In this document: piece after piece, positions 13,201 through 25,808 of the stretch | Layout: every line of letters begins with the position of its first letter | How positions within the stretch are numbered: the stretch's first letter is position 1 | Source: Eudorina sp. 2006-703-Eu-15 | Lineage: Eukaryota; Chlorophyta; Chlorophyceae; Chlamydomonadales; Volvocaceae | Direction of reading: 5' to 3' | NCBI GenBank assembly: GCA_003117195.1 | Contig: BDSI01000046.1 | Span: 509,001 to 573,000 of the forward strand | DNA: 64,000 nt | Made by a program: the position numbers and the translations under genes | The notes under the pieces: model-generated | The model's database searches: none | Seen by the model: the letters and a program-made list of their open reading frames with translations, nothing else | What the model was told of the DNA's origin: nothing

Positions 13201-16200
13201 GGCGGCGGTGACTGGCCCTCGGGCGGCGGTGGCGTGCAGGTCGCCCACATGAACGGCATGGTCAGCGGCCAGGCGAGCGAAGCGCGCACGGACGTGCAGG
13301 TACGGCATTGCGAACTGGGAACGTGCAGTATGGCGGCAGTATAGCAGGGTTCATGCGCATGGGCCAAAGCCAATCGGAACGCAACCCTTCCCCGCCTTCC
13401 CCCTCCGCCAATCACCTGACGCGTTAGGAGGCCGGGGCTACCCGCCGGTGGTTGTGGGCCTGGGCGGCGGCGGCGGTGACTGGCCCTCGGGCGGCGGTGG
13501 CGTGCAGGTCGCCCACATGAACGGCATGGTCAGCGGCCAGGCGAGCGAAGCGCGCACGGACGTGCAGGTACGGCATTGCGACCTGGGAACGTGCAGTATG
13601 GCGGCAGTATAGCAGGGTTCATGCGCATGGGCCAAAGCCAATCGGAACGCAACCCTTCCCGCCTTCCCCCTCCGCCAATCACCTGACGCGTTAGGAGGCC
13701 GGGGCTACCCCGCCGGTGGTTGTGGGCCTGGGCGGCGGCGGCGGTGACTGGCCCTCGGGCGGCGGTGGCGTGCAGGTCGCCCACATGAACGGCATGGTCA
13801 GCGGCCAGGCGAGCGAAGCGCGCACGGACGTGCAGGTACGGCATTGCGACCTGGGAACGTGCAGTATGGCGGCAGTATAGCAGGGTTCATGCGCATGGGC
13901 CAAAGCCAATCGGAACGCAACCCTTCCCCGCCTTCCCCCTCCGCCAATCACCTGACGCGTTAGGAGGCCGGGCTACCCCGCCGGTGGTTGTGGGCCTGGG
14001 CGGCGGCGGCGGTGACTGGCCCTCGGGCGGCGGTGGCGTGCAGGTCGCCCACATGAACGGCATGGTCAGCGGCCAGGCGAGCGAAGCGCGCACGGACGTG
14101 CAGGTACGGCATTGCGACCTGGGAACGTGCAGTATGGCGGCAGTATAGCAGGGTTCATGCGCATGGGCCAAAGCCAATCGGAACGCAACCCTTCCCCGCC
14201 TTCCCCCTCCGCCAATCACCTGACGCGTTAGGAGGCCGGGGCTACCCCGCCGGTGGTTGTGGGCCTGGGCGGCGGCGGCGGTGACTGGCCCTCGGGCGGC
14301 GGTGGCGTGCAGGTCGCCCACATGAACGGCATGGTCAGCGGCAAGGCGAGCGAAGCGCGCACGACGTGCAGGTACGGCATTGCGACCTGGGAACGTGCAG
14401 TATGGCGGCAGTATAGCAGGGTTCATGCGCATGGGCCAAAGCCAATCGGAACGCAACCCTTCCCCGCCTTCCCCCTCCGCCAATCACCTGACGCGTTAGG
14501 AGGCCGGGGCTACCCCGCCGGTGGTTGTGGGCCTGGGCGGCGGCGGCGGTGACTGGCCCTCGGGCGGCGGTGGCGTGCAGGTCGCCCACATGAACGGCAT
14601 GGTCAGCGGCCAGGCGAGCGAAGCGCGCACGGACGTGCAGGTACGGCATTGCGACCTGGGAACGTGCAGTATGGCGGCAGTATAGCAGGGTTCATGCGCA
14701 TGGGCCAAAGCCAATCGGAACGCAACCCTTCCCCGCCTTCCCCCTCCGCCAATCACCTGACGCGTTAGGAGGCCGGGGCTACCCCGCCGGTGGTTGTGGG
14801 CCTGGGCGGCGGCGGCGGTGACTGGCCTCGGGCGGCGGTGGCGTGCAGGTCGCCCACATGAACGGCATGGTCAGCGGCAAGGCGAGCGAAGCGCGCACGG
14901 ACGTGCAGGTACGGCATTGCGACCTGGGAACGTGCAGTATGGCGGCAGTATAGCAGGGTTCATGCGCATGGGCCAAAGCCAATCGGAACGCAACCCTTCC
15001 CCGCCTTCCCCCTCCGCCAATCACCTGACGCGTTAGGAGGCCGGGGCTACCCCGCCGGTGGTTGTGGGCCTGGGCGGCGGCGGCGGTGACTGGCCCTCGG
15101 GCGGCGGTGGCGTGCAGGTCGCCCACATGAACGGCATGGTCAGCGGCCAGGCGAGCGAAGCGCGCACGGACGTGCAGGTACGGCATTGCGACCTGGGAAC
15201 GTGCAGTATGGCGGCAGTATAGCAGGGTTCATGCGCATGGGCCAAAGCCAATCGGAACGCAACCCTTCCCCGCCTTCCCCTCCGCCAATCACCTGACGCG
15301 TTAGGAGGCCGGGGCTACCCCGCCGGTGGTTGTGGGCCTGGGCGGCGGCGGCGGTGACTGGCCCTCGGGCGGCGGTGGCGTGCAGGTCGCCCACATGAAC
15401 GGCATGGTCAGCGGCCAGGCGAGCGAAGCGCGCACGGACGTGCAGGTACGGCATTGCGACCTGGGAACGTGCAGTATGGCGGCAGTATAGCAGGGTTCAT
15501 GCGCATGGGCCAAAGCCAATCGGAACGCAACCCTTCCCCGCCTTCCCCCTCCGCCAATCACCTGACGCGTTAGGAGGCCGGGGCTACCCCGCCGGTGGTT
15601 GTGGGCCTGGGCGCGGCGGCGGTGACTGGCCCTCGGGCGGCGGTGGCGTGCAGGTCGCCCACATGAACGGCATGGTCAGCGGCCAGGCGAGCGAAGCGCG
15701 CACGGACGTGCAGGTACGGCATTGCGAACTGGGAACGTGCAGTATGGCGGCAGTATAGCAGGGTTCATGCGCATGGGCCAAAGCCAATCGGAACGCAACC
15801 CTTCCCGCCTTCCCCTCCGCCAATCACCTGACGCGTTAGGAGGCCGGGGCTACCCCGCCGGTGGTTGTGGGCCTGGGCGGCGGCGGCGGTGACTGGCCCT
15901 CGGGCGGCGGTGGCGTGCAGGTCGCCCACATGAACGGCATGGTCAGCGGCCAGGCGAGCGAAGCGCGCACGGACGTGCAGGTACGGCATTGCGACCTGGG
16001 AACGTGCAGTATGGCGGCAGTATAGCAGGGTTCATGCGCATGGGCCAAAGCCAATCGGAACGCAACCCTTCCCCGCCTTCCCCCTCCGCCAATCACCTGA
16101 CGCGTTAGGAGGCCGGGGCTACCCCGCGGTGGTTGTGGGCCTGGGCGGCGGCGGCGGTGACTGGCCCTCGGGCGGCGGTGGCGTGCAGGTCGCCCACATG

Positions 16201-19200
16201 AACGGCATGGTCAGCGGCCAGGCGAGCGAAGCGCGCACGGACGTGCAGGTACGGCATTGCGACCTGGGAACGTGCAGTATGGCGGCAGTATAGCAGGGTT
16301 CATGCGCATGGGCCAAAGCCAATCGGAACGCAACCCTTCCCCGCCTTCCCCCTCCGCCAATCACCTGACGCGTTAGGAGGCCGGGGCTACCCGCCGGTGG
16401 TTGTGGGCCTGGGCGGCGGCGGCGGTGACTGGCCCTCGGCGGCGGTGGCGTGCAGGTCGCCCACATGAACGGCATGGTCAGCGGCCAGGCGAGCGAAGCG
16501 CGCACGGACGTGCAGGTACGGCATTGCGACCTGGGAACGTGCAGTATGGCGGCAGTATAGCAGGGTTCATGCGCATGGGCCAAAGCCAATCGGAACGCAA
16601 CCCTTCCCCGCCTTCCCCCTCGCCAATCACCTGACGCGTTAGGAGGCCGGGGCTACCCGCCGGTGGTTGTGGGCCTGGGCGGCGGCGGCGGTGACTGGCC
16701 CTCGGGCGGCGGTGGCGTGCAGGTCGCCCACATGAACGGCATGGTCAGCGGCCAGGCGAGCGAAGCGCGCACGGACGTGCAGGTACGGCATTGCGACCTG
16801 GGAACGTGCAGTATGGCGGCAGTATAGCAGGGTTCATGCGCATGGGCCAAAGCCAATCGGAACGCAACCTTCCCCGCCTTCCCCCTCCGCCAATCACCTG
16901 ACGCGTTAGGAGGCCGGGGCTACCCGCCGGTGGTTGTGGCCTGGGCGGCGGCGGCGGTGACTGGCCCTCGGGCGGCGGTGGCGTGCAGGTCGCCCACATG
17001 AACGGCATGGTCAGCGGCCAGGCGAGCGAAGCGCGCACGGACGTGCAGGTACGCGCATTGCGAACTGGGAAACGTGCAGTATGGCGGCAGTATAGCAGGG
17101 TTCATGCGCATGGGCCAAAGCCAATCGGAACGCAAACCCTTCCCGCCTTCCCCCTCGCCAATCACCTGACGCGTTAGGAGGCCGGGCTACCCCGCGGTGG
17201 TTGTGGGCCTGGGCGGCGGCGGCGGTGACTGGCCCTCGGGCGGCGGTGGCGTGCAGGTCGCCCACATGAACGGCATGGTCAGCGGCCAAGGCGAGCGAAG
17301 CGCGCACGGACGTGCAGGTACGGCATTGCGACTGGGAACGTGCAGTATGGCGGCAGTATAGCAGGGTTCATGCGCATGGGCCAAAGCCAATCGGAACGCA
17401 ACCCTTCCCCGCCTTCCCCCTCCGCCAATCACCTGACGCGTTAGGAGGCCGGGGCTACCCGCCGGTGGTTGTGGGCCTGGGCGGCGGCGGCGGTGACTGG
17501 CCCTCGGCGGCGGTGGCGTGCAGGTCGCCCACATGAACGGCATGGTCAGCGGCAGGCGAGCGAAGCGCGCACGGACGTGCAGGTACGGCATTGCGACCTG
17601 GGAACGTGCAGTATGGCGGCAGTATAGCAGGGTTCATGCGCATGGGCCAAAGCCAATCGGAACGCAACCCTTCCCCGCCTTCCCCCTCCGCCAATCACCT
17701 GACGCGTTAGGAGGCCGGGGCTACCCCGCCGGTGGTTGTGGGCCTGGGCGGCGCGCGGCGGTGACTGGCCCTCGGGCGGCGGTGGCGTGCAGGTCGCCCA
17801 CATGAACGGCATGGTCAGCGGCAGGCGAGCGAAGCGCGCACGGACGTGCAGGTACGGCATTGCGAACTGGGAAACGTGCAGTATGGCGGCAGTATCGCAG
17901 GGTTCATGCGCATGGGCCAAAGCCAATCGGAACGCAACCCTTCCCCGCCTTCCCCCTCCGCCAATCACCTGACGCGTTAGGAGGCCGGGGCTACCCCGCC
18001 GGTGGTTGTGGGCCTGGGCGGCGGCGGCGGTGACTGGCCCTCGGGCGGCGGTGGCGTGCAGGTCGCCACATGAACGGCATGGTCAGCGGCCAAGGCGAGC
18101 GAAGCGCGCACGGACGTGCAGGTACGGCATTGCGACCTGGGAACGTGCAGTATGGCGGCAGTATAGCAGGGTTCATGCGCATGGGCCAAAGCCAATCGGA
18201 ACGCAACCCTTCCCCGCCTTCCCCTCCGCCAATCACCTGACGCGTTAGGAGGCCGGGGCTACCCGCCGGTGGTTGTGGGCCTGGGCGGCGGCGGCGGTGA
18301 CTGGCCCTCGGGCGGCGTGGCGTGCAGGTCGCCCACATGAACGGCATGGTCAGCGGCAGGCGAGCGAAGCGCGCACGGACGTGCAGGTACGGCATTGCGA
18401 CCTGGGAACGTGCAGTATGGCGGCAGTATAGCAGGGTTCATGCGCATGGGCCAAAGCCAATCGGAACGCAACCCTTCCCCGCCTTCCCCTCCGCCAATCA
18501 CCTGACGCGTTAGGAGGCCGGGGCTACCCCGCCGGTGGTTGTGGGCCTGGGCGGCGGCGGCGGTGACTGGCCCTCGGGCGGCGGTGGCGTGCAGGTCGCC
18601 ACATGAACGGCATGGTCAGCGGCAAGGCGAGCGAAGCGCGCACGGACGTGCAGGTACGCATTGCGAACTGGGAAACGTGCAGTATGGCGGCAGTATAGCA
18701 GGGTTCATGCGCATGGGCCAAAGCCAATCGGAACGCAACCCTTCCCCGCCTTCCCCCTCCGCCAATCACCTGACGCGTTAGGAGGCCGGGCTACCCCGCC
18801 GGTGGTTGTGGGCCTGGGCGGCGGCGGCGGTGACTGGCCCTCGGCGGCGGTGGCGTGCAGGTCGCCCACATGAACGGCATGGTCAGCGGCAAGGCGAGCG
18901 AAGCGCGCACGGACGTGCAGGTACGGCATTGCGACTGGGAACGTGCAGTATGGCGGCAGTATAGCAGGGTTCATGCGCATGGGCCAAAGCCAATCGGAAC
19001 GCAACCCTTCCCCGCCTTCCCCTCCGCCAATCACCTGACGCGTTAGGAGGCCGGGGCTACCCCGCGGTGGTTGTGGGCCTGGGCGGCGGCGGCGGTGACT
19101 GGCCTCGGGCGGCGGTGGCGTGCAGGTCGCCCACATGAACGGCATGGTCAGCGGCCAGGCGAGCGAAGCGCGCACGGACGTGCAGGTACGGCATTGCGAC

Positions 19201-22200
19201 CTGGGAACGTGCAGTATGGCGGCAGTATAGCAGGGTTCATGCGCATGGGCCAAAGCCAATCGGAACGCAACCCTTCCCCGCCTTCCCCCTCCGCCAATCA
19301 CCTGACGCGTTAGGAGGCCGGGGCTACCCCGCCGGTGGTTGTGGGCCTGGGCGGCGGCGGCGGTGACTGGCCCTCGGGCGGCAGTGGCGTGCAGGTCGCC
19401 CACATGAACGGCATCGTCAGCGGCCAGGCGAGCGAAGCGCGCACGGACGTGCAGGTACGGCATTGCGACCTGGGAACGTGCAGTATGGCGGCAGTATAGC
19501 AGGTTCATGCGCATGGGCCAAAGCCAATCGGAACGCAACCTTCCCCGCCTTCCCCCTCGCCAATCACCTGACGCGTTAGGAGGCCGGGCTACCCCGCCGG
19601 TGGTTGTGGGCCTGGGCGGCGGCGGCGGTGACTGGCCCTCGGGCGGCGGTGGCGTGCAGGTCGCCCACATGAACGGCATGGTCAGCGGCAAGGCGAGCGA
19701 AGCGCGCACGGACGTGCAGGTACGGCATTGCGAACTGGGAAACGTGCAGTATGGCGGCAGTATAGCAGGGTTCATGCGCATGGGCCAAAGCCAATCGGAA
19801 CGCAACCCTTCCCCGCCTTCCCCCTCCGCCAATCACCTGACGCGTTAGGAGGCCGGGGCTACCCCGCCGGTGGTTGTGGGCCTGGGCGGCGGCGGCGGTG
19901 ACTGGCCTCGGGCGGCGGTGGCGTGCAGGTCGCCCACATGAACGGCATGGTCAGCGGCCAGGCGAGCGAAGCGCGCACGGACGTGCAGGTACGCATTGCG
20001 ACCTGGGAACGTGCAGTATGGCGGCAGTATAGCAGGGTTCATGCGCATGGGCCAAAGCCAATCGGAACGCAACCCTTCCCCGCCTTCCCCCTCCGCCAAT
20101 CACCTGACGCGTTAGGAGGCCGGGGCTACCCCGCCGGTGGTTGTGGGCCTGGGCGGCGGCGGCGGTGACTGGCCCTCGGGCGGCAGTGGCGTGCAGGTCG
20201 CCCACATGAACGGCATCGTCAGTGGCCAGGCGAGCGAAGCGCGCACGGACGTGCAGGTACGGCATTGCGACCTGGGAACGTGCAGTATGGCGGCAGTATC
20301 GCAGGGTTCATGCGCATGGGCCAAAGCCAATCGGAACGCAACCCTTCCCGCCTTCCCCCTCCGCCAATCACCTGACGCGTTAGGAGGCCGGGGCTACCCC
20401 GCCGGTGGTTGTGGGCCTGGGCGGCGGCGGCGGTGACTGGCCCTCGGGCGGCGGTGGCGTGCAGGTCGCCCACATGAACGGCATGGTCAGCGGCCAGGCG
20501 AGCGAAGCGCGCACGGACGTGCAGGTACGGCATTGCGACCTGGGAACGTGCAATATGGCGGCAGTATAGCAGGGTTCATGCGCATGGGCCAAAGCCAATC
20601 GGAACGCAACCCTTCCCCGCCTTCCCCCTCCGCCAATCACCTGACGCGTTAGGAGGCCGGGGCTACCCCGCCGGTGGTTGTGGGCCTGGGCGGCGGCGGC
20701 GGTGACTGGCCCTCGGGCGGCAGTGGCGTGCAGGTCGCCCACATGAACGGCATCGTCAGTGGCCAGGCGAGCGAAGCGCGCACGGACGTGCAGGTACGGC
20801 ATTGCGACCTGGGAACGTGCAGTATGGCGGCAGTATAGCAGGGTTCATGCGCATGGGCCAAAGCCAATCGGAACGCAACCCTTCCCGCCTTCCCCCTCCG
20901 CCAATCACCTGACGCGTTAGGAGGCCGGGGCTACCCCGCCGGTGGTTGTGGGCCTGGGCGGCGGCGGCGGTGACTGGCCCTCGGGCGGCGGTGGCGTGCA
21001 GGTCGCCCACATGAACGGCATGGTCAGCGGCAAGGCGAGCGAAGCGCGCACGGACGTGCAGGTACGGCATTGCGACCTGGGAACGTGCAGTATGGCGGCA
21101 GTATAGCAGGGTTCATGCGCATGGGCCAAAGCCAATCGGAACGCAACCCTTCCCCGCCTTCCCCCTCCGCCAATCACCTGACGCGTTAGGAGGCCGGGGC
21201 TACCCGCCGGTGGTTGTGGGCCTGGGCGGCGGCGGCGGTGACTGGCCCTCGGGCGGCGGTGGCGTGCAGGTCGCCCACATGAACGGCATGGTCAGCGGCC
21301 AGGCGAGCGAAGCGCGCACGGACGTGCAGGTACGGCATTGCGACCTGGGAACGTGCAGTATGGCGGCAGTATAGCAGGGTTCATGCGCATGGGCCAAAGC
21401 CAATCGGAACGCAACCCTTCCCCGCCTTCCCCCTCCGCCAATCACCTGACGCGTTAGGAGGCCGGGGCTACCCCGCCGGTGGTTGTGGGCCTGGGCGGCG
21501 GCGGCGGTGACTGGCCCTCGGGCGGCAGTGGCGTGCAGGTCGCCCACATGAACGGCATCGTCAGTGGCCAGGCGAGCGAAGCGCGCACGGACGTGCAGGT
21601 ACGGCATTGCGACCTGGGAACGTGCAGTATGGCGGCAGTATCGCAGGGTTCATGCGCATGGGCCAAAGCCAATCGGAACGCAACCCTTCCCCGCCTTCCC
21701 CCTCCGCCAATCACCTGACGCGTTAGGAGGCCGGGGCTACCCCGCCGGTGGTTGTGGGCCTAGGCGGCGGCGGCGGTGACTGGCCCTCGGGCGGCGGTGG
21801 CGTGCAGGTCGCCCACATGAACGGCATGGTCAGCGGCCAGGCGAGCGAAGCGCGCACGGACGTGCAGGTACGGCATTGCGACCTGGGAACGTGCAGTATG
21901 GCGGCAGTATAGCAGGGTTCATGCGCATGGGCCAAAGCCAATCGGAACGCAACCCTTCCCCGCCTTCCCCCTCCGCCAATCACCTGACGCGTTAGGAGGC
22001 CGGGGCTACCCCGCCGGTGGTTGTGGGCCTGGGCGGCGGCGGCGGTGACTGGCCCTCGGGCGGCGGTGGCGTGCAGGTCGCCCACATGAACGGCATGGTC
22101 AGCGGCCAGGCGAGCGAAGCGCGCACGGACGTGCAGGTACGGCATTGCGAACTGGGAAACGTGCAGTATGGCGGCAGTATAGCAGGGTTCATGCGCATGG

Positions 22201-23589
22201 GCCAAAGCCAATCGGAACGCAACCCTTCCCGCCTTCCCCCTCCGCCAATCACCTGACGCGTTAGGAGGCCGGGGCTACCCGCCGGTGGTTGTGGGCCTGG
22301 GCGGCGGCGGCGGTGACTGGCCCTCGGGCGGCAGTGGCGTGCAGGTCGCCCACATGAACGGCATCGTCAGTGGCCAGGCGAGCGAAGCGCGCACGGACGT
22401 GCAGGTACGGCATTGCGACCTGGGAACGTGCAGTATGGCGGCTGTATAGCAGGGTTCATGCGCATGGGCCAAAGCCAATCGGAACGCAACCCTTCCCCGC
22501 CTTCCCCCTCCGCCAATCACCTGACGCGTTAGGAGGCCGGGGCTACCCCGCCGGTGGTTGTGGGCCTGGGCGGCGGCGGCGGTGACTGGCCCTCGGGCGG
22601 CGGTGGCGTGCAGGTCGCCCACATGAACGGCATGGTCAGCGGCAAGGCGAGCAAAGCACGCACGGACGTGCAGGTACGGCATTGCGAACTGGGAAACGTG
22701 CAGTATGGCGGCAGTATAGCAGGGTTCATGCGCATGGGCCAAAGCCAATCGGAACGCAACCCTTCCCCGCCTTCCCCTCCGCCAATCACCTGACGCGTTA
22801 GGAGGCCGGGGCTACCCCGCCGGTGGTTGTGGGCCTGGGCGGCGGCGGCGGTGACTGGCCCTCGGGCGGCGGTGGCGTGCAGGTCGCCCACATGAACGGC
22901 ATGGTCAGCGGCCAGGCGAGCGAAGCGCGCACGGACGTGCAGGTACGGCATTGCGACCTGGGAACGTGCAGTATGGCGGCAGTATAGCAGGGTTCATGCG
23001 CATGGGCCAAAGCCAATCGGAACGCAACCCTTCCCCGCCTTCCCCCTCCGCCAATCACCTGACGCGTTAGGAGGCCGGGGCTACCCCGCCGGTGGTTGTG
23101 GGCCTGGGCGGCGGCGGCGGTGACTGGCCTCGGGCGGCGGTGGCGTGCAGGTCGCCCACATGAACGGCATGGTCAGCGGCCAGGCGAGCGAAGCGCGCAC
23201 GGACGTGCAGGTACGGCATTGCGACCTGGGAACGTGCAGTATGGCGGCAGTATAGCAGGGTTCATGCGCATGGGCCAAAGCCAATCGGAACGCAACCCTT
23301 CCCCGCCTTCCCCCTCCGCCAATCACCTGACGCGTTAGGAGGCCGGGCTACCCCGCCGGTGGTTGTGGGCCTGGGCGGCGGCGGCGGTGACTGGCCCTCG
23401 GGCGGCGGTGGCGTGCAGGTCGCCCACATGAACGGCATGGTCAGCGGCCAGGCGAGCGAAGCGCGCACGGACGTGCAGGTACGGCATTGCGACCTGGGAA
23501 CGTGCAGTATGGCGGCAGTATAGCAGGGTTCATGCGCATGGGCCAAAGCCAATCGGAACGCAACCCTTCCCCGCCTTCCCCCTCCGCCA

Positions 23590-25490
23590 ATCACCTGACG
23601 CGTTAGGAGGCCGGGGCTACCCCGCCGGTGGTTGTGGGCCTGGGCGGCGGCGGCGGTGACTGGCCCTCGGGCGGCGGTGGCGTGCAGGTCGCCCACATGA
23701 ACGGCATGGTCAGCGGCCAGGCGAGCGAAGCGCGCACGGACGTGCAGGTACGGCATTGCGAACTGGGAAACGTGCAGTATGGCGGCAGTATAGCAGGGTT
23801 CATGCGCATGGGCCAAAGCCAATCGGAACGCAACCCTTCCCCGCCTTCCCCCTCCGCCAATCACCTGACGCGTTAGGAGGCCGGGGCTACCCCGCCGGTG
23901 GTTGTGGGCCTGGGCGGCGGCGGCGGTGACTGGCCCTCGGGCGGCGGTGGCGTGCAGGTCGCCCACATGAACGGCATGGTCAGCGGCAAGGCGAGCGAAG
24001 CGCGCACGGACGTGCAGGTACGGCATTGCGACCTGGGAACGTGCAGTATGGCGGCAGTATAGCAGGGTTCATGCGCATGGGCCAAAGCCAATCGGAACGC
24101 AACCCTTCCCCGCCTTCCCCCTCCGCCAATCACCTGACGCGTTAGGAGGCCGGGGCTACCCCGCCGGTGGTTGTGGGCCTGGGCGGCGGCGGCGGTGACT
24201 GGCCCTCGGGCGGCGGTGGCGTGCAGGTCGCCCACATGAACGGCATGGTCAGCGGCCAGGCGAGCGAAGCGCGCACGGACGTGCAGGTACGGCATTGCGA
24301 ACTGGGAAACGTGCAGTATGGCGGCAGTATAGCAGGGTTCATGCGCATGGGCCAAAGCCAATCGGAACGCAACCCTTCCCCGCCTTCCCCCTCCGCCAAT
24401 CACCTGACGCGTTAGGAGGCCGGGGCTACCCCGCCGGTGGTTGTGGGCCTGGGCGGCGGCGGCGGTGACTGGCCCTCGGGCGGCGGTGGCGTGCAGGTCG
24501 CCCACATGAACGGCATGGTCAGCGGCCAGGCGAGCGAAGCGCGCACGGACGTGCAGGTACGGCATTGCGAACTGGGAAACGTGCAGTATGGCGGCAGTAT
24601 AGCAGGGTTCATGCGCATGGGCCAAAGCCAATCGGAACGCAACCCTTCCCCGCCTTCCCCCTCCGCCAATCACCTGACGCGTTAGGAGGCCGGGGCTACC
24701 CCGCCGGTGGTTGTGGGCCTGGGCGGCGGCGGCGGTGACTGGCCCTCGGGCGGCGGTGGCGTGCAGGTCGCCCACATGAACGGCATGGTCAGCGGCCAGG
24801 CGAGCGAAGCGCGCACGGACGTGCAGGTACGGCATTGCGAACTGGGAAACGTGCAGTATGGCGGCAGTATAGCAGGGTTCATGCGCATGGGCCAAAGCCA
24901 ATCGGAACGCAACCCTTCCCGCCTTCCCCCTCCGCCAATCACCTGACGCGTTAGGAGGCCGGGGCTACCCGCCGGTGGTTGTGGGCCTGGGCGGCGGCGG
25001 CGGTGACTGGCCCTCGGGCGGCGGTGGCGTGCAGGTCGCCCACATGAACGGCATGGTCAGCGGCCAGGCGAGCGAAGCGCGCACGGACGTGCAGGTACGG
25101 CATTGCGAACTGGGAAACGTGCAGTATGGCGGCAGTATAGCAGGGTTCATGCGCATGGGCCAAAGCCAATCGGAACGCAACCCTTCCCCGCCTTCCCCCT
25201 CCGCCAATCACCTGACGCGTTAGGAGGCCGGGGCTACCCGCCGGTGGTTGTGGGCCTGGGCGGCGGCGGCGGTGACTGGCCCTCGGGCGGCGGTGGCGTG
25301 CAGGTCGCCCACATGAACGGCATGGTCAGCGGCCAGGCGAGCGAAGCGCGCACGGACGTGCAGGTACGGCATTGCGAACTGGGAAACGTGCAGTATGGCG
25401 GCAGTATAGCAGGGTTCATGCGCATGGGCCAAAGCCAATCGGAACGCAACCCTTCCCCGCCTTCCCCCTCCGCCAATCACCTGACGCGTT
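23590..25490. repeat. Locally homogenised run of 270-bp satellite monomers
   Basis: The variant with GAACTGGGAAACG dominates here: units starting near 23,593, 24,132, 24,402, 24,672, 24,942 and 25,211 carry it. Because 270 is divisible by three, reading frames stay open across consecutive units, which explains the long spurious ORFs in this stretch. The run suggests a recent local expansion of one monomer type. Confidence 0.6.
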
Positions 25491-25808
25491 AGGAGGCCGG
25501 GGCTACCCCGCCGGTGGTTGTGGGCCTGGGCGGCGGCGGCGGTGACTGGCCCTCGGGCGGCGGTGGCGTGCAGGTCGCCCACATGAACGGCATGGTCAGC
25601 GGCCAGGCGAGCGAAGCGCGCACGGACGTGCAGGTACGGCATTGCGACCTGGGAACGTGCAGTATGGCGGCAGTATAGCAGGGTTCATGCGCATGGGCCA
25701 AAGCCAATCGGAACGCAACCCTTCCCCGCCTTCCCCCTCCGCCAATCACCTGACGCGTTAGGAGGCCGGGGCTACCCCGCCGGTGGTTGTGGGCCTGGGA
25801 CGGCGGAT

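Larger units (their letters stand above)
1..25797. repeat. Tandem satellite array, ~268-270 bp monomer, about 96 copies
   Basis: The same GC-rich unit recurs head to tail from base 1, with successive units beginning at CCTGACGCGTTAGG (1, 270, 539, 808, 1077 and so on, the last at 25,749). A landmark near the unit start moves from 10 to 25,758 in what I count as 96 steps, a mean period near 268 bp. Units are nearly identical and differ by recurrent SNPs (CAGTGGC/CGGTGGC, ATCGTCAGT/ATGGTCAGC, GGCCAGG/GGCAAGG) and a GACCTGGGAACG/GAACTGGGAAACG indel that makes 269- or 270-bp units. Each unit has two CCAAT motifs, a CGGCGGCGGCGG run and a C-rich tract that is G-rich on the minus strand. The array runs off the left edge and stops in mid-monomer at 25,797. 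I see no gene inside it; it resembles a centromeric, subtelomeric or other heterochromatic satellite. Confidence 0.97.

Noticed and set aside
23873..24901. 342-aa open frame, and many 80-375-aa frames, across 1-25.8 kb on both strands
   Set aside because: They are repeats of the satellite monomer translated in whichever frame lacks stops; 270-bp units keep frames open by arithmetic. Both strands and several frames are open at once, which real genes do not do.
1..25797. CRISPR-like array
   Set aside because: The repeat unit is about 268 bp with no unique spacers, and the surrounding genes are eukaryotic.
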